The position numbers and the translations under genes are program-made. Shown here piece after piece: positions 1 to 8,288 of a DNA stretch of 64,000 nucleotides. Positions within the stretch are counted from its first letter, which is position 1; each line of letters begins with the position of its first letter. Origin of the DNA: Arthrobacter gengyunqii (GTDB lineage: Bacteria; Actinomycetota; Actinomycetes; Actinomycetales; Micrococcaceae); assembly GCF_023022985.1 (NCBI RefSeq), contig NZ_CP095461.1, positions 992,001 to 1,056,000 on the forward strand, given 5' to 3'. A model generated the notes under the pieces. It did not search any database. It was not told the origin of the DNA and was given only the letters and a program-made list of their open reading frames with translations.

Positions 1-848
1 ACGAAGCACTCGCGGAGGCGAAGCGGTATTCGGACGAGACCGGTGCGGTTTTCGTGCACCCCTTCGACAACGTGGACGTCGTCGCCGGCCAGGGGACCAT
101 CGGACTGGAGCTGCTTGAGCAGATTCCGGATCTGGACACGGTCCTGATGGGCGTGGGGGGCGGCGGGCTGCTGGCCGGCGTTGCCGTCGCCATCAAGGCA
201 CGGGCCAAGGAACTGGGCCGGGAGGTGCGCATCATCGGCGTCCAGGCCGAGAACGCCGCAGCGTACCCTCCCTCGCTGGCGGCTGATGCTTTGGTCCCGC
301 TGACCAAGGTGTCCACGATTGCCGACGGCATCGCCGTCGGGCGTCCCGGACAGCTGCCCTTCTCCATCATCAAGGAACTGGTGGATGACGTGGTGACCGT
401 CAGCGAGGACTCGCTGGCGCGGGCGCTGATCTTCCTGCTGGAACGGGCCAAGATGGTCGTGGAACCGGCCGGTGCGGTGGGCGTGGCCGCCCTGATGGAC
501 GGCAAGATCGAAAATCCCGGGAAGACCGCCGTCATCCTGTCAGGCGGCAACATTGATCCCATGCTGATGCTCAAGGTGATCCAGCGCGGGCTTGCCGCCG
601 CCGGCCGGTACCTGGTGGTGCGGATCCTGCTGGATGACAGGCCCGGTTCGCTGGCCACCATTTCCCGGATCATCGCTGAATCCGATGCCAATGTCACCGG
701 CGTCGACCACACCCGGGTGGGCGGCTCCATCTCCATGGGTGACGTAGCCATCACCATCAACATGGAGACCAAAGGGCATGAGCACTGCGAGCTGGTATTG
801 AACAACCTGCGGGCCGAAGGCTTCCAGCCCATAGTGCTGCACGGGTAG
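1..848 (+). CDS. ilvA: Threonine ammonia-lyase (threonine dehydratase), 5'-truncated
   Basis: The reading frame is open from the window edge (first full codon at base 3) and ends at TAG 846-848, so only the C-terminal ~281 codons are present. The enzyme is PLP-dependent and deaminates L-threonine to 2-oxobutanoate, the first step of isoleucine synthesis. A glycine-rich phosphate loop (VGGGGLLAG) and the fold-type II segment ending in SGGNID are visible. From about residue 200 there is a C-terminal ACT domain (VVRILLDDRPGSLATI). The ACT domain could fit the short catabolic/biosynthetic TdcB-like form with one ACT domain rather than the two-domain long IlvA. The lysine that binds PLP lies outside the window. 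A rhomboid gene starts 3 nt after the stop, suggesting cotranscription. Confidence 0.93.
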   Translation, partial: EALAEAKRYSDETGAVFVHPFDNVDVVAGQGTIGLELLEQIPDLDTVLMGVGGGGLLAGVAVAIKARAKELGREVRIIGVQAENAAAYPPSLAADALVPLTKVSTIADGIAVGRPGQLPFSIIKELVDDVVTVSEDSLARALIFLLERAKMVVEPAGAVGVAALMDGKIENPGKTAVILSGGNIDPMLMLKVIQRGLAAAGRYLVVRILLDDRPGSLATISRIIAESDANVTGVDHTRVGGSISMGDVAITINMETKGHEHCELVLNNLRAEGFQPIVLHG

Positions 849-851
849 GCG

Positions 852-1454
852 ATGCTAGCCAAGCGGGCCAGGACGGCCCTGTACGTGTCGCTGGGCCTGG
901 CTGCACTGATCTGGGCGTGCTATTTCATCGCCCTGCTCATTGGCCCGTCATCCCTGCGGGAGTTCGGGATCCTGCCGCGGCGGCTCGACGGGCTGGACGG
1001 TATCCTATTCGGCCCCCTGCTGCATGCGGGCGTGAACCACCTGCTGGGAAACACGCTGCCGCTGGTCGTCTTTTCCTTCCTGACGCTGCTGGAGGGCGCC
1101 CGGCGGTACGCCGTGGTGCTGGCGACGTCCTGGCTGGCGTCGGGGGTGGGCGTCTGGCTCTTCGGCGGCGGGCTGACCGTGGGGATTTCGGGCGTCGTCT
1201 TCGGATTGTTTGCCTACCTGATGGTCCGCGGAATCTACAACCGGGACATCGTGCAGCTGCTGCTGGCGGGAGTCCTGTTCCTGATTTACGGGTCCCTGCT
1301 CTGGGGCGTGCTGCCGGTGAACATCGGCGTCTCCTGGCAGGCGCACCTCTTTGGAGCCGTCGGAGGCGTGCTGGCGGCCGTGCTGCTCAGCCGGCACCGG
1401 CAGAACAGGCGCACAAGCAAAAGCGGGCCCTCCCGATGGGAAGGCCCGCAGTAA
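852..1454 (+). CDS. Rhomboid-family intramembrane serine protease
   Basis: This 200-residue polytopic membrane protein begins 3 nt after the ilvA stop. About six hydrophobic segments can be seen. The rhomboid signature is complete: HAGVNHLLGN near residues 58-67, the catalytic serine in GISGVVFG (Ser113) and the catalytic histidine in SWQAHLFG (His165). Such enzymes cleave transmembrane segments of other membrane proteins. The physiological substrate cannot be read from the sequence. The 3' end overlaps the minus-strand terminator hairpin of greA. The C-terminal tail after the last helix is basic and probably cytoplasmic. Confidence 0.9.
   Translation: MLAKRARTALYVSLGLAALIWACYFIALLIGPSSLREFGILPRRLDGLDGILFGPLLHAGVNHLLGNTLPLVVFSFLTLLEGARRYAVVLATSWLASGVGVWLFGGGLTVGISGVVFGLFAYLMVRGIYNRDIVQLLLAGVLFLIYGSLLWGVLPVNIGVSWQAHLFGAVGGVLAAVLLSRHRQNRRTSKSGPSRWEGPQ
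1423..1449 (-). terminator. Intrinsic terminator of greA
   Basis: The arms GCGGGCC...TTCCC and GGGAGGGCCCGC pair over about 12 bp with one mismatch and a 3-nt loop. Read on the minus strand the stem is followed by TTTTGCTTG, so it acts for greA. It lies inside the last codons of the convergent rhomboid gene. Confidence 0.75.
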
Positions 1455-1482
1455 TGCGGAAAAGCCTGGCAGTGCAGAAAAA

Positions 1483-1974
1483 CTAGCCGGCGTAAGGCTT
1501 GGCCGAGATGATCTCCACCGAGATGTCCCTGCCGTTCGGGGCCGTGTAGGTGGCGGTGTCGCCGGCCTTCATGCCCTGGATCGCCGCGCCCAGGGGCGAC
1601 TTCTCGCTGTATACGTTGATGTCTGAGTCACCGGCAATTTCGCGGCTTCCCAGCAGGAAGGTCTCCACGTCGCCGGCAACCTTGGCTTCCACCAGCATGC
1701 CGGGCTCAACGACGCCGTCATCCGCCGGGGCTTCGCCCACGTGCGCGGTTTCCAGGAGCTGTGTCAGCTGGCGGATGCGGGCCTCAGCCTTGCCCTGCTC
1801 TTCCTTGGCTGCGTGGTACCCGCCGTTTTCCTTCAAATCGCCCTCGGAACGCGCCTGCTCAATACGGGCAACGATTTCCGTGCGGCCGGGGCCGGACAGG
1901 TGATCCAGTTCCGCCTTCAGGCGGTCATAAGACTCCTGAGTGAGCCAAGCGGCGGGTGCGCTGTTGGTAGACAC
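1483..1974 (-). CDS. greA: Transcription elongation factor GreA
   Basis: GreA enters the RNA polymerase secondary channel and stimulates cleavage of backtracked RNA. The 163-residue product matches the family length. An N-terminal coiled coil is followed by a C-terminal FKBP-like domain. The acidic tip that coordinates catalytic magnesium is present as EGDLKEN (Asp46, Glu49; equivalent to E. coli Asp41 and Glu44). I chose the GTG at 1974 because AAAGGAGAG lies 6-8 nt upstream on the minus strand and the N-terminus then matches actinobacterial GreA; an in-frame upstream extension to 2112 has no ribosome site. A terminator follows directly. Gene order greA-DUF4307-mca is the same as Rv1080c-Rv1082 of M. 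tuberculosis. Confidence 0.95.
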   Translation of the reverse strand: MSTNSAPAAWLTQESYDRLKAELDHLSGPGRTEIVARIEQARSEGDLKENGGYHAAKEEQGKAEARIRQLTQLLETAHVGEAPADDGVVEPGMLVEAKVAGDVETFLLGSREIAGDSDINVYSEKSPLGAAIQGMKAGDTATYTAPNGRDISVEIISAKPYAG

Positions 1975-2191
1975 GGGTCTCTCCTTTAAGTGACGACCGG
2001 ACCAAGACATCTGGTCCGGCAGGCTGATATTGCTCTGGGGCCGGAATGGCCTGACAAGCAAAGACCCCGCCGGGCGGTGACCGGTCACTGGGATGATCAC
2101 CTGGCGGGGCATAACGTAGGGTCCATACTAGTCAGCCAAAGCGAATTACCCAAGAACCCCGCGGACGGAGTCCGGCGAAGCGGTTCCGCTC

Positions 2192-2650
2192 CTAGTCATC
2201 GAGGAGCCAGCAGGCGTTCACTCCGCCGGTTACGCCCAGGGAATCCGTGCGGACATCCACCCGGTGGCCGGTGGTGGCTTCTTCGCCCGGACCGATGGTG
2301 ACCTGCTTCCATCCCACCACGGCGTAGCTCTGGCTCAGGACCTGGACGGCGCAGGACGCGCTGTCTTCAGGATCCTTGGTGACTTGGAAGTCGACTGTGG
2401 CATGGGTGGCGTCGGTAATGCTGAAGCCAACGTCCTTGAAGCTCACTTCGCCGTTGGGAGAAGGCATCGCCATGAGGGCGGCGGCGCCGCACGCCAGCAG
2501 GACGGCCGCGCTGCCGGCAATGATCTTGGTCCGCCGGGACAAGCCCGGCTTGGGTGCGCCGTAACGATTGGCTAATCTTGTTGCGGACGGAAAATCATCC
2601 GGGGTCTGCTCGGGGGCGGGCTGCTTGACAGGACCTTCCTCAGTGCTCAC
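2192..2650 (-). CDS. DUF4307 single-pass membrane protein
   Basis: The 152-residue protein has a cytoplasmic N-terminus of about 45 residues, one transmembrane helix (IIAGSAAVLLACGAAALMA) and an extracytoplasmic domain that begins with the conserved SFKDVGFSI segment. Two cysteines (SASCAVQVL and NACWLLDD) may form a disulfide. The actinobacterial DUF4307 family has no assigned function. It is the positional equivalent of Rv1081c between greA and mca. The GTG start lies 7 nt from a TAAAAT -10 element at 2657-2662, so its mRNA is probably leaderless. It is divergent from mca with 60 bp between them. Confidence 0.85.
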   Translation of the reverse strand: MSTEEGPVKQPAPEQTPDDFPSATRLANRYGAPKPGLSRRTKIIAGSAAVLLACGAAALMAMPSPNGEVSFKDVGFSITDATHATVDFQVTKDPEDSASCAVQVLSQSYAVVGWKQVTIGPGEEATTGHRVDVRTDSLGVTGGVNACWLLDD

Positions 2651-2656
2651 CGCTTC

Positions 2657-2662
2657 ATTTTA
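2657..2662 (-). promoter_or_regulatory. -10 element of the leaderless DUF4307 gene
   Basis: TAAAAT on the minus strand ends 7 nt before the GTG start at 2650, which places the transcription start at the start codon. No clear -35 is visible. Confidence 0.5.
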
Positions 2663-2710
2663 TCCGAGTTTCCCCGTCCGATTTTCGCCAACCTTCCCAG
2701 GAGCTGCTTC

Positions 2711-3628
2711 GTGCCGACCGCCCCGCTTGATAATTCCAGCCGCGAGGAACCGCTGCGGCTCCTCGCCGTGCATGCTCATCCCGACGACGAGGCCAGCAAA
2801 GGCGCGGCCATGATGGCCTTCTACGCCGCTCAGGGTGTGGATGTCATGGTTGCCACCTGCACGGGCGGTGAGCGCGGCAGCGTGCTCAATCCCGCAATGG
2901 ATTCCAATGCGGCCGCGAAGCGGGACCTTGCCGGGCTGCGCCGGACCGAAATGGCCAATGCCCAGCGGGAGCTCAATGTGCAGCACCGCTGGCTGGGATT
3001 CATGGACTCCGGCCTTCCGGAAGGGGATCCGCTGCCTGACCTGCCCTTTGGCTGCTTCGCCCTGGAGCCGCTCGAGCAGGCCGCCGCACCCCTGGTCAAG
3101 CTCGTGCGCGAATTCCGCCCGCACGTCATCATCAGCTACGACGAGAACGGCGGCTACCCGCACCCGGACCACATCATGGCCCACAAAGTTGCCGTGGAAG
3201 CCTTCAACGCCGCCGGGGATCCGGACCGGTATCCGGGCACGGGTGAGCCGTGGGAACCGCTGAAGCTGTACTACGACCGCGCTTTCAATCCCGAACGTTT
3301 CACCGCGCTGCATCATGCGCTGGTGGAAGCGGGCGTGGACTCGCCCTACGCCGAGCGCATTGCCGCCTGGCAGGAAGCCGACGCCGAGGGGCACCAGCTG
3401 CCGGCGCCCACCCACCCGACCACCACCCAGATCCCGTGCGGAGACTTTTTCGAAGCCCGGGACCGGGCACTGAAAAGCCACCGCACCCAGGTGGACCCGG
3501 ACGGCTTTTTCTTCGCCGTCGATGCGCCGACCCAGCGAAAGATCTGGCCCTGGGAGGATTATTCGCTGATCATGTCAAGAGTGGACACTGAGCTGCCTGA
3601 AACGGACCTGTTCGCTGGCCTACGATAG
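2711..3628 (+). CDS. mca: Mycothiol S-conjugate amidase
   Basis: Mca hydrolyses mycothiol S-conjugates to release mercapturic acids for export, a detoxification step restricted to mycothiol-making actinobacteria. The zinc and catalytic motif AHPDDE (His23, Asp25, Asp26) and the third ligand region YPHPDHIMAH (around residues 149-158) are intact in the 305-residue protein. The related deacetylase MshB shares these motifs. The length and the position after greA and DUF4307, as in Rv1080c-Rv1082, favour Mca. The GTG start is supported by AGGAG 7 nt upstream. A small membrane protein and a thioredoxin-fold protein follow on the same strand. Confidence 0.92.
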   Translation: MPTAPLDNSSREEPLRLLAVHAHPDDEASKGAAMMAFYAAQGVDVMVATCTGGERGSVLNPAMDSNAAAKRDLAGLRRTEMANAQRELNVQHRWLGFMDSGLPEGDPLPDLPFGCFALEPLEQAAAPLVKLVREFRPHVIISYDENGGYPHPDHIMAHKVAVEAFNAAGDPDRYPGTGEPWEPLKLYYDRAFNPERFTALHHALVEAGVDSPYAERIAAWQEADAEGHQLPAPTHPTTTQIPCGDFFEARDRALKSHRTQVDPDGFFFAVDAPTQRKIWPWEDYSLIMSRVDTELPETDLFAGLR

Positions 3629-3676
3629 AGGGCAGGGACGGCGGAACGCCGCCTGCTGCCAAGAGAGAGAAACACC

Positions 3677-4030
3677 GTGAACTTCCTGTACAGCCTGCCC
3701 CTTACCGTTCCCCCCGGCTCCGAGGACGGCGAGCTGAAAACCGGCCTGAGCATCGCGGATGTCACTCCCGGCCTGTTCGGATTCCTGGCCACCCTTTTCC
3801 TTGCGCTGGCTGTGATTTTCCTCATTCGCGACATGGTGAAGCGTATCCGCCGGGTCCGCTACCGTGAACAGGCCCTCACCGGGGAAGGCACCGACGTGTT
3901 CATCCCCAGCACCGAGGACGTCCGGGCCCAAGAGGCACGCGCTTCCGGAGCCGTGTCCTCTGAAACCGGTGCTTCGAGGACCGAAGCTGACGGGGAAGGC
4001 AGCACCCCGGGTTACTACAAGCGCGGCTAG
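3677..4030 (+). CDS. Small single-pass membrane protein (Rv1083-like position)
   Basis: The 117-residue product has a short N-terminal extracytoplasmic part, one transmembrane helix around residues 32-52 (LFGFLATLFLALAVIFLI), a basic stretch (RDMVKRIRRVRYREQ) and an acidic, disordered cytoplasmic tail. The GTG start follows the purine-rich AAGAGAGAGA. A TACGAT -10-like hexamer occurs at 3621-3626 in the end of mca. The function is unknown. Its place between mca and the DUF255 gene is conserved in actinobacteria (Rv1083), which suggests a shared role, but that is inference. The DUF255 gene begins 9 nt after its stop. Confidence 0.75.
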   Translation: MNFLYSLPLTVPPGSEDGELKTGLSIADVTPGLFGFLATLFLALAVIFLIRDMVKRIRRVRYREQALTGEGTDVFIPSTEDVRAQEARASGAVSSETGASRTEADGEGSTPGYYKRG

Positions 4031-4039
4031 GAGGTCACC

Positions 4040-6262
4040 ATGGCCGGCAGACTGCAGGGTGAGGCTTCGGCCTATCTGCGCCAGCATGCCGGCAACCCGG
4101 TGGACTGGTGGCCGTTTGGTGATGAAGCCTTCGCCGAGGCGAGGCGCCGGAACGTTCCCGTCTTCATTTCGGTGGGTTATGCGGCCTGCCACTGGTGCCA
4201 TGTCATGGCCCACGAATCCTTCGAAGACCCCGCCACCGCGGCCTTTCTGAAGGAGAACTTCGTCTCCATTAAGGTGGACCGCGAGGAACGCCCGGACGTG
4301 GACGCCGTGTACATGGCGGCCACCCAGGCCATGACGGGCCAGGGCGGCTGGCCGATGAGCGTCTTCACCCTTCCGGACGGCCGGACGTTCTATGCCGGAA
4401 CGTATTTCCCGCCGCGTCCGGTCCAGGGAATGCCGTCCTTCCGGGACGTCCTGGAGGCGGTTGCCTCCGCGTGGAAAGACCGTCCGGATGAGGTCCGGGA
4501 GAGTGCCGGGCAACTGGCGGCACACCTCGCCTCAGCCCAGCAGGGAAACCGGCGGTTGCTGGGCGCGGTCCTGGACACCGGCCTGGAATCGGATACCGGC
4601 GATGACGCGGCCGCGGCCGCGGAGGCGTCGCACCGTGTCCTGTCCGGCGCCGTCGAGACACTCGCCGGTCTTGAGGACCGGCAGTTCGGCGGGTTCGGGG
4701 GTGCGCCGAAGTTTCCGCCGTCCACGGTGCTGCGGTTCCTGCTGGCACACGCCGGCACCGGAGCATCCAGGGAAGCCTCCGCCGGGCCAGCCACTGCATC
4801 CGAAGCTGCGGAACTGGCGGACCGGACCCTGGGCGCGATGGCCCGCAGCGCCCTGTATGACCAGCTTGAGGGCGGCTTTGCCCGGTATACGGTGGACCGC
4901 CGCTGGGCCGTCCCGCATTTTGAAAAGATGCTTTATGACAACGTCCAGCTGCTGTCGCTCTACGCGCAGTGGGCGCGGACGGCCGGTGATCCCGGAGACC
5001 GGAGGCTTGCCCTGCGGGTGACCCGTGAGACGGCGGACTGGATGATCGGCCGGCTGCGGGTGGAGGGAGGCGGATTCGCTTCGTCCCTGGACGCTGACAC
5101 TGTCATTGAGGGACACCGCGTGGAGGGCGGCACCTACACCTGGACGCCCGGGCAGCTGCGGGAGGCCCTGGATCCCGGGCACGCGCAGGAAGTGCTGGAT
5201 TTGCTGGACCTGGAATCCGGGAACATGGCCGCCCACGGCGGAACGCCGGGTCCCGACGGCAGCATCGGCAGCACCCTGCACTTCGGCCGGGCGCTGAGTG
5301 CCTCCGAGGAAGAACTCTGGCTGCGGCACCGGCCGTCCCTGCTGGCCGCGCGAAACCGCCGACCGCAGCCGGAACGCGATGACAAAGTGGTGGCCGGGTG
5401 GAACGGGCTGGCCGTTGGTGCGCTGGCCTCCGCCGCCGTTGTCCTCGCTGATATGGGGGAGGGCACGGCGGAGAAGGAGGAGGCCGCCCGCGTTCTCCGC
5501 GCCGCCGAGGACGCTGCCTCCTACCTTCTGCACGTACACCGCGCCGGGCCCACGCTGCGCCGGGTGTCACACGACGGGCGGGCGCAGGGCATTGAAGGGC
5601 TGCTGGAGGACTATGCGGCTGTAGCGGAAGGCTTGTTCACGCTCTACGCCGCCACCGGGAACGAGCAGTGGTACACCGAGGCCGAAGCGCTGGTTCACGC
5701 CGCGGAACAGCGTTTCCTTGTTGCCGGGGTGCTGCAGGACACCGCTGTGCGGCCCAACCAGCTGGCCAATGCCCAGGGCGCGCAGGCCGCCGCCGATCCT
5801 CTGGACGGGCCAACCCCCAGCGGGGCAGCCCTGTTCGCCGGCGTGCTGCTGACCTACTCCGCGTATTCGGGATCGCTGCGGCACCGGGCGCTGGCGCAGG
5901 CGCTCCTGCGGCACGTGGAAGTGGTGGGCGCCCAGGCACCGCAGGCGGCCGGGTGGGCCATGTCGGTGCTGCAGTTCCTGCTGGACGGGCCGAGGGAACT
6001 GGCGGTGGCCGGTACGGATGCCGCGGCCGTTGCCGACCTGCTCCGGGCAGCGCGCGACGCCGGCGGGCCGGGCCTGGTGATTGCCTCGCGGATCGCGGCG
6101 CCCGCCGCTGGGGCCGGCACCGCCTTTGAAACACGCGTGCCGCTGATGGAAGGGCGGGATCCGGGTTCCGCAGCTGCGGTGGCCTACCTGTGCCGGGGGA
6201 TGGTCTGCCGTCGGCCGGTCAGCTCAGCTGCCGAACTGAACGCGCTGATCACCGGGGAGTAA
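4040..6262 (+). CDS. DUF255 thioredoxin-fold / six-hairpin protein (YyaL, SPATA20 family)
   Basis: The 740-residue cytosolic protein starts with the DUF255 thioredoxin-like domain. This includes [10 protein letters not shown] and the conserved CHWCHVM motif (Cys50, Cys53), followed by REERPDVD and [15 protein letters not shown] segments. The rest resembles the (alpha/alpha)6 barrel of N-acyl-glucosamine epimerases, with [10 protein letters not shown] and the [11 protein letters not shown] motif. The family is widespread, but its biochemical role is unsettled; a redox or sugar-related function is often proposed. The GGAGG upstream of ATG 4040 supports the start. It is downstream of mca and the small membrane protein, as in Rv1082-Rv1084. 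Confidence 0.88.
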   Translation: MAGRLQGEASAYLRQHAGNPVDWWPFGDEAFAEARRRNVPVFISVGYAACHWCHVMAHESFEDPATAAFLKENFVSIKVDREERPDVDAVYMAATQAMTGQGGWPMSVFTLPDGRTFYAGTYFPPRPVQGMPSFRDVLEAVASAWKDRPDEVRESAGQLAAHLASAQQGNRRLLGAVLDTGLESDTGDDAAAAAEASHRVLSGAVETLAGLEDRQFGGFGGAPKFPPSTVLRFLLAHAGTGASREASAGPATASEAAELADRTLGAMARSALYDQLEGGFARYTVDRRWAVPHFEKMLYDNVQLLSLYAQWARTAGDPGDRRLALRVTRETADWMIGRLRVEGGGFASSLDADTVIEGHRVEGGTYTWTPGQLREALDPGHAQEVLDLLDLESGNMAAHGGTPGPDGSIGSTLHFGRALSASEEELWLRHRPSLLAARNRRPQPERDDKVVAGWNGLAVGALASAAVVLADMGEGTAEKEEAARVLRAAEDAASYLLHVHRAGPTLRRVSHDGRAQGIEGLLEDYAAVAEGLFTLYAATGNEQWYTEAEALVHAAEQRFLVAGVLQDTAVRPNQLANAQGAQAAADPLDGPTPSGAALFAGVLLTYSAYSGSLRHRALAQALLRHVEVVGAQAPQAAGWAMSVLQFLLDGPRELAVAGTDAAAVADLLRAARDAGGPGLVIASRIAAPAAGAGTAFETRVPLMEGRDPGSAAAVAYLCRGMVCRRPVSSAAELNALITGE

Positions 6263-6286
6263 AGCTGATGCACCGGCGGCCCGGGA

Positions 6287-7027
6287 TCAGGAAGCGCCCA
6301 CCGACAGCACTGCCATCAGGATGGCTGCGTAGTGGCACGCGAATCCAAGCAGCGTGAAGGCGTGAAAAATCTCGTGGAAACCGAACCAGTCCAGTGAGGG
6401 GTTGGGTTTCTTCATCGCGTAGATGACGGCTCCGGCGATGTACAGCGCCCCGCCCACCAGAACCAGCACCGCTGCCGCGGGGTTGACCCTGAAGAAATCC
6501 GGGATGTAGAACAATGCCGCCAGGCCCAGGACAATGTAGGCCGGCGTATAGACCCAGCGCGGTGCGTGCAGCCAGAGCAGCCGGAACAGCACCCCTGCCG
6601 CGGCTCCGCACCAGATGAACCACAGCAGGACCTTGGCCTTTTCCGGCGGCAGCAGGGACCAGGCCAGGGGAGTGTAGGACCCGGCGATGACCAGCATGAT
6701 GTTGGTGTGGTCCAGCCGCTTGAGGATGGTCTTGACCCTGGGCGACCAGTTGCCCCGGTGGTAGACGGCCGAAACGCCGAACAGCAGCACACCCGTGACT
6801 GCGTACACCGCGGAGGCTATCCGGGTTCCCGTGGTGGGGGCCAGGGAGATCAGGATGATCCCGGCGGCCAGGACAAACGGTGTTGCTCCGGCGTGGAGCC
6901 AGCCCCGGAATCGAGGTTTGATCTCCAGGATGTCCGCGGCACGTTCCACAGCGGATTCAACCGGTCCGGGAGCTTTCCGAGAGCTGGGATTGTGCTCCGG
7001 CGGAGCGGACGACGATGAAGATGTCAT
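6287..7027 (-). CDS. Hemolysin III / PAQR-family membrane protein
   Basis: The 246-residue protein has seven predicted transmembrane helices after a cytoplasmic N-terminus of about 45 residues. The conserved metal-site residues of the family are present: a histidine in SAVYHRG, HTN (LDHTNIMLVIAGSYTP) and two histidines near the C-terminus (FHEIFHAF). Bacterial members are related to adiponectin receptors and may hydrolyse lipids; 'hemolysin' is a historical name. It matches Rv1085c in position. A TAGGAT hexamer 8 nt before the ATG suggests a leaderless transcript. A 20-bp palindrome (7040-7059) lies directly upstream. The gene is convergent with the DUF255 gene. Confidence 0.9.
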   Translation of the reverse strand: MTSSSSSAPPEHNPSSRKAPGPVESAVERAADILEIKPRFRGWLHAGATPFVLAAGIILISLAPTTGTRIASAVYAVTGVLLFGVSAVYHRGNWSPRVKTILKRLDHTNIMLVIAGSYTPLAWSLLPPEKAKVLLWFIWCGAAAGVLFRLLWLHAPRWVYTPAYIVLGLAALFYIPDFFRVNPAAAVLVLVGGALYIAGAVIYAMKKPNPSLDWFGFHEIFHAFTLLGFACHYAAILMAVLSVGAS

Positions 7028-7039
7028 GCAGAAAATCCT

Positions 7040-7059
7040 AACCTACGAGTGGGTAGGTT
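7040..7059. promoter_or_regulatory. Palindromic operator candidate upstream of the PAQR gene
   Basis: AACCTAC and GTAGGTT form perfect 7-bp arms separated by 6 bp. The site begins at the edge of the minus-strand -10 hexamer (TAGGAT, 7035-7040), a position suited to repression of the PAQR gene. The cognate regulator is not known. Confidence 0.5.
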
Positions 7060-7256
7060 TCGGTGTGTCCGGTGCTCAACCGGTGCCTCGAAGCTGCGGG
7101 TGCCGGCGGTGCCCCGCAAGCGGACGTGCAGGGGATGCGCGGGCGGGGAGCGCTCCCGGAGGTGTTTGGAGCTTTTTGGGAATACACTTTTTAAGCGCCT
7201 CCCACTTCCGCGGAGACGTTTTTCCCGCAGGACAGGACAGGCAGGTGCAGCTCCGC

Positions 7257-8018
7257 ATGAGGTTCCCGGGCGTCGCGTATGCCTTCTACGAACGCAAGCT
7301 GCGCCGCAGCCTCAGCCCGGACCGCATTCCCGAGCACATAGGCGTCATGGTGGACGGCAACCGGCGGTGGGCAAAACTGGCCGGCGCCCCCACGAGTGAC
7401 GGCCATCAGGCAGGCGCGGACAAGATTCTGGAATTCCTGGGCTGGTGCCAGGAACTGGGTGTGCACCGGGTGACGCTGTACATGCTCTCCACCGACAACT
7501 TGAACCGGGACCCGGATGAACTGGATCCGCTCCTGGACATCATCGGCAACACCTTGGACCGGCTGGGGGAGAGGGGAGACCTGAGGGTCAACGCCGTCGG
7601 CGCCCTGGACATCCTGCCCGCCAACCTCGCGGCCAAGCTCAATGCCCTCAAAGCCAGCACCAGCGGGGCCAGCGGACTGCACGTCAACGTTGCCATCGGC
7701 TACGGCGGCCGCCGGGAGATCGTGGACGCCGTCAAGGAACTGCTGAATGACGCCGCCGCGCACGGCAAAACGATCGAGGAGATCACCGAGGAACTGTGCG
7801 ATACGCAGATCTCCGAGTATCTCTACACGCGCGGCCAGCCGGATCCGGAGCTGGTCATCCGCACCTCCGGCGAACAGCGGCTCTCCGGATTCCTGATGTG
7901 GCAAAGCGCTTACAGCGAGTTCTATTTCTGCGAAGCCCTCTGGCCGGACTTCCGCCGGGTGGACTTCCTGCGTGCCCTGCGTGACTACGCCGATCGGCAG
8001 CGCCGCTTCGGTTCCTGA
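7257..8018 (+). CDS. Cis-prenyl (isoprenyl) transferase, UppS / Z-FPP synthase family
   Basis: The enzyme condenses isopentenyl diphosphate onto an allylic primer with cis geometry, giving short Z-prenyl diphosphate or the C50-55 carrier lipid precursor for wall synthesis. The catalytic Asp is in MVDGNRRWAK. The family motifs DGHQAG, TLYMLSTDNLNR and the C-terminal RTSGEQRLSGF / SEFYFC are present. The protein is about 253 residues, normal for the family. Its position beside the hemolysin III gene matches Rv1086, a Z-farnesyl diphosphate synthase, so a short-chain product is plausible but unproven. The start is uncertain: ATG 7257 and GTG 7245 are both in frame. Neither has a strong ribosome site. 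Confidence 0.88.
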   Translation: MRFPGVAYAFYERKLRRSLSPDRIPEHIGVMVDGNRRWAKLAGAPTSDGHQAGADKILEFLGWCQELGVHRVTLYMLSTDNLNRDPDELDPLLDIIGNTLDRLGERGDLRVNAVGALDILPANLAAKLNALKASTSGASGLHVNVAIGYGGRREIVDAVKELLNDAAAHGKTIEEITEELCDTQISEYLYTRGQPDPELVIRTSGEQRLSGFLMWQSAYSEFYFCEALWPDFRRVDFLRALRDYADRQRRFGS

Positions 8019-8114
8019 GCCTGCCTCCGGCTTGGTTGCCGCGGGTTTCCTGTTCCCCGTGTGAACAGCAGGTTAACTCCGGTCCCGCGGACAAAAACCG
8101 GGCCGTGTCCTGCT

Positions 8115-8142
8115 GCGACACCGGGCACGTGCGGCGTACCTT
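8115..8142 (+). promoter_or_regulatory. Probable phoH promoter
   Basis: GCGACA (8115-8120) and TACCTT (8137-8142) are separated by 16 bp. Transcription would begin near 8149 and give an mRNA leader of about 140 nt before the phoH GTG. The leader contains a perfect 8-bp hairpin (AAGGCCGC-AGT-GCGGCCTT) near 8209-8227. Confidence 0.4.
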
Positions 8143-8288
8143 GGTGCTATTGATCAGCGACCCGCTGATGGAACCGGAGACCGGATGCTCGCCGAGCGCG
8201 TGGTGCAGGAAGGCCGCAGTGCGGCCTTTCCCGGTCTGCGGCCCTCCCCGCCCAGCTATTCGGGGCCCTGCCCCTGACTGGAGTCTCC

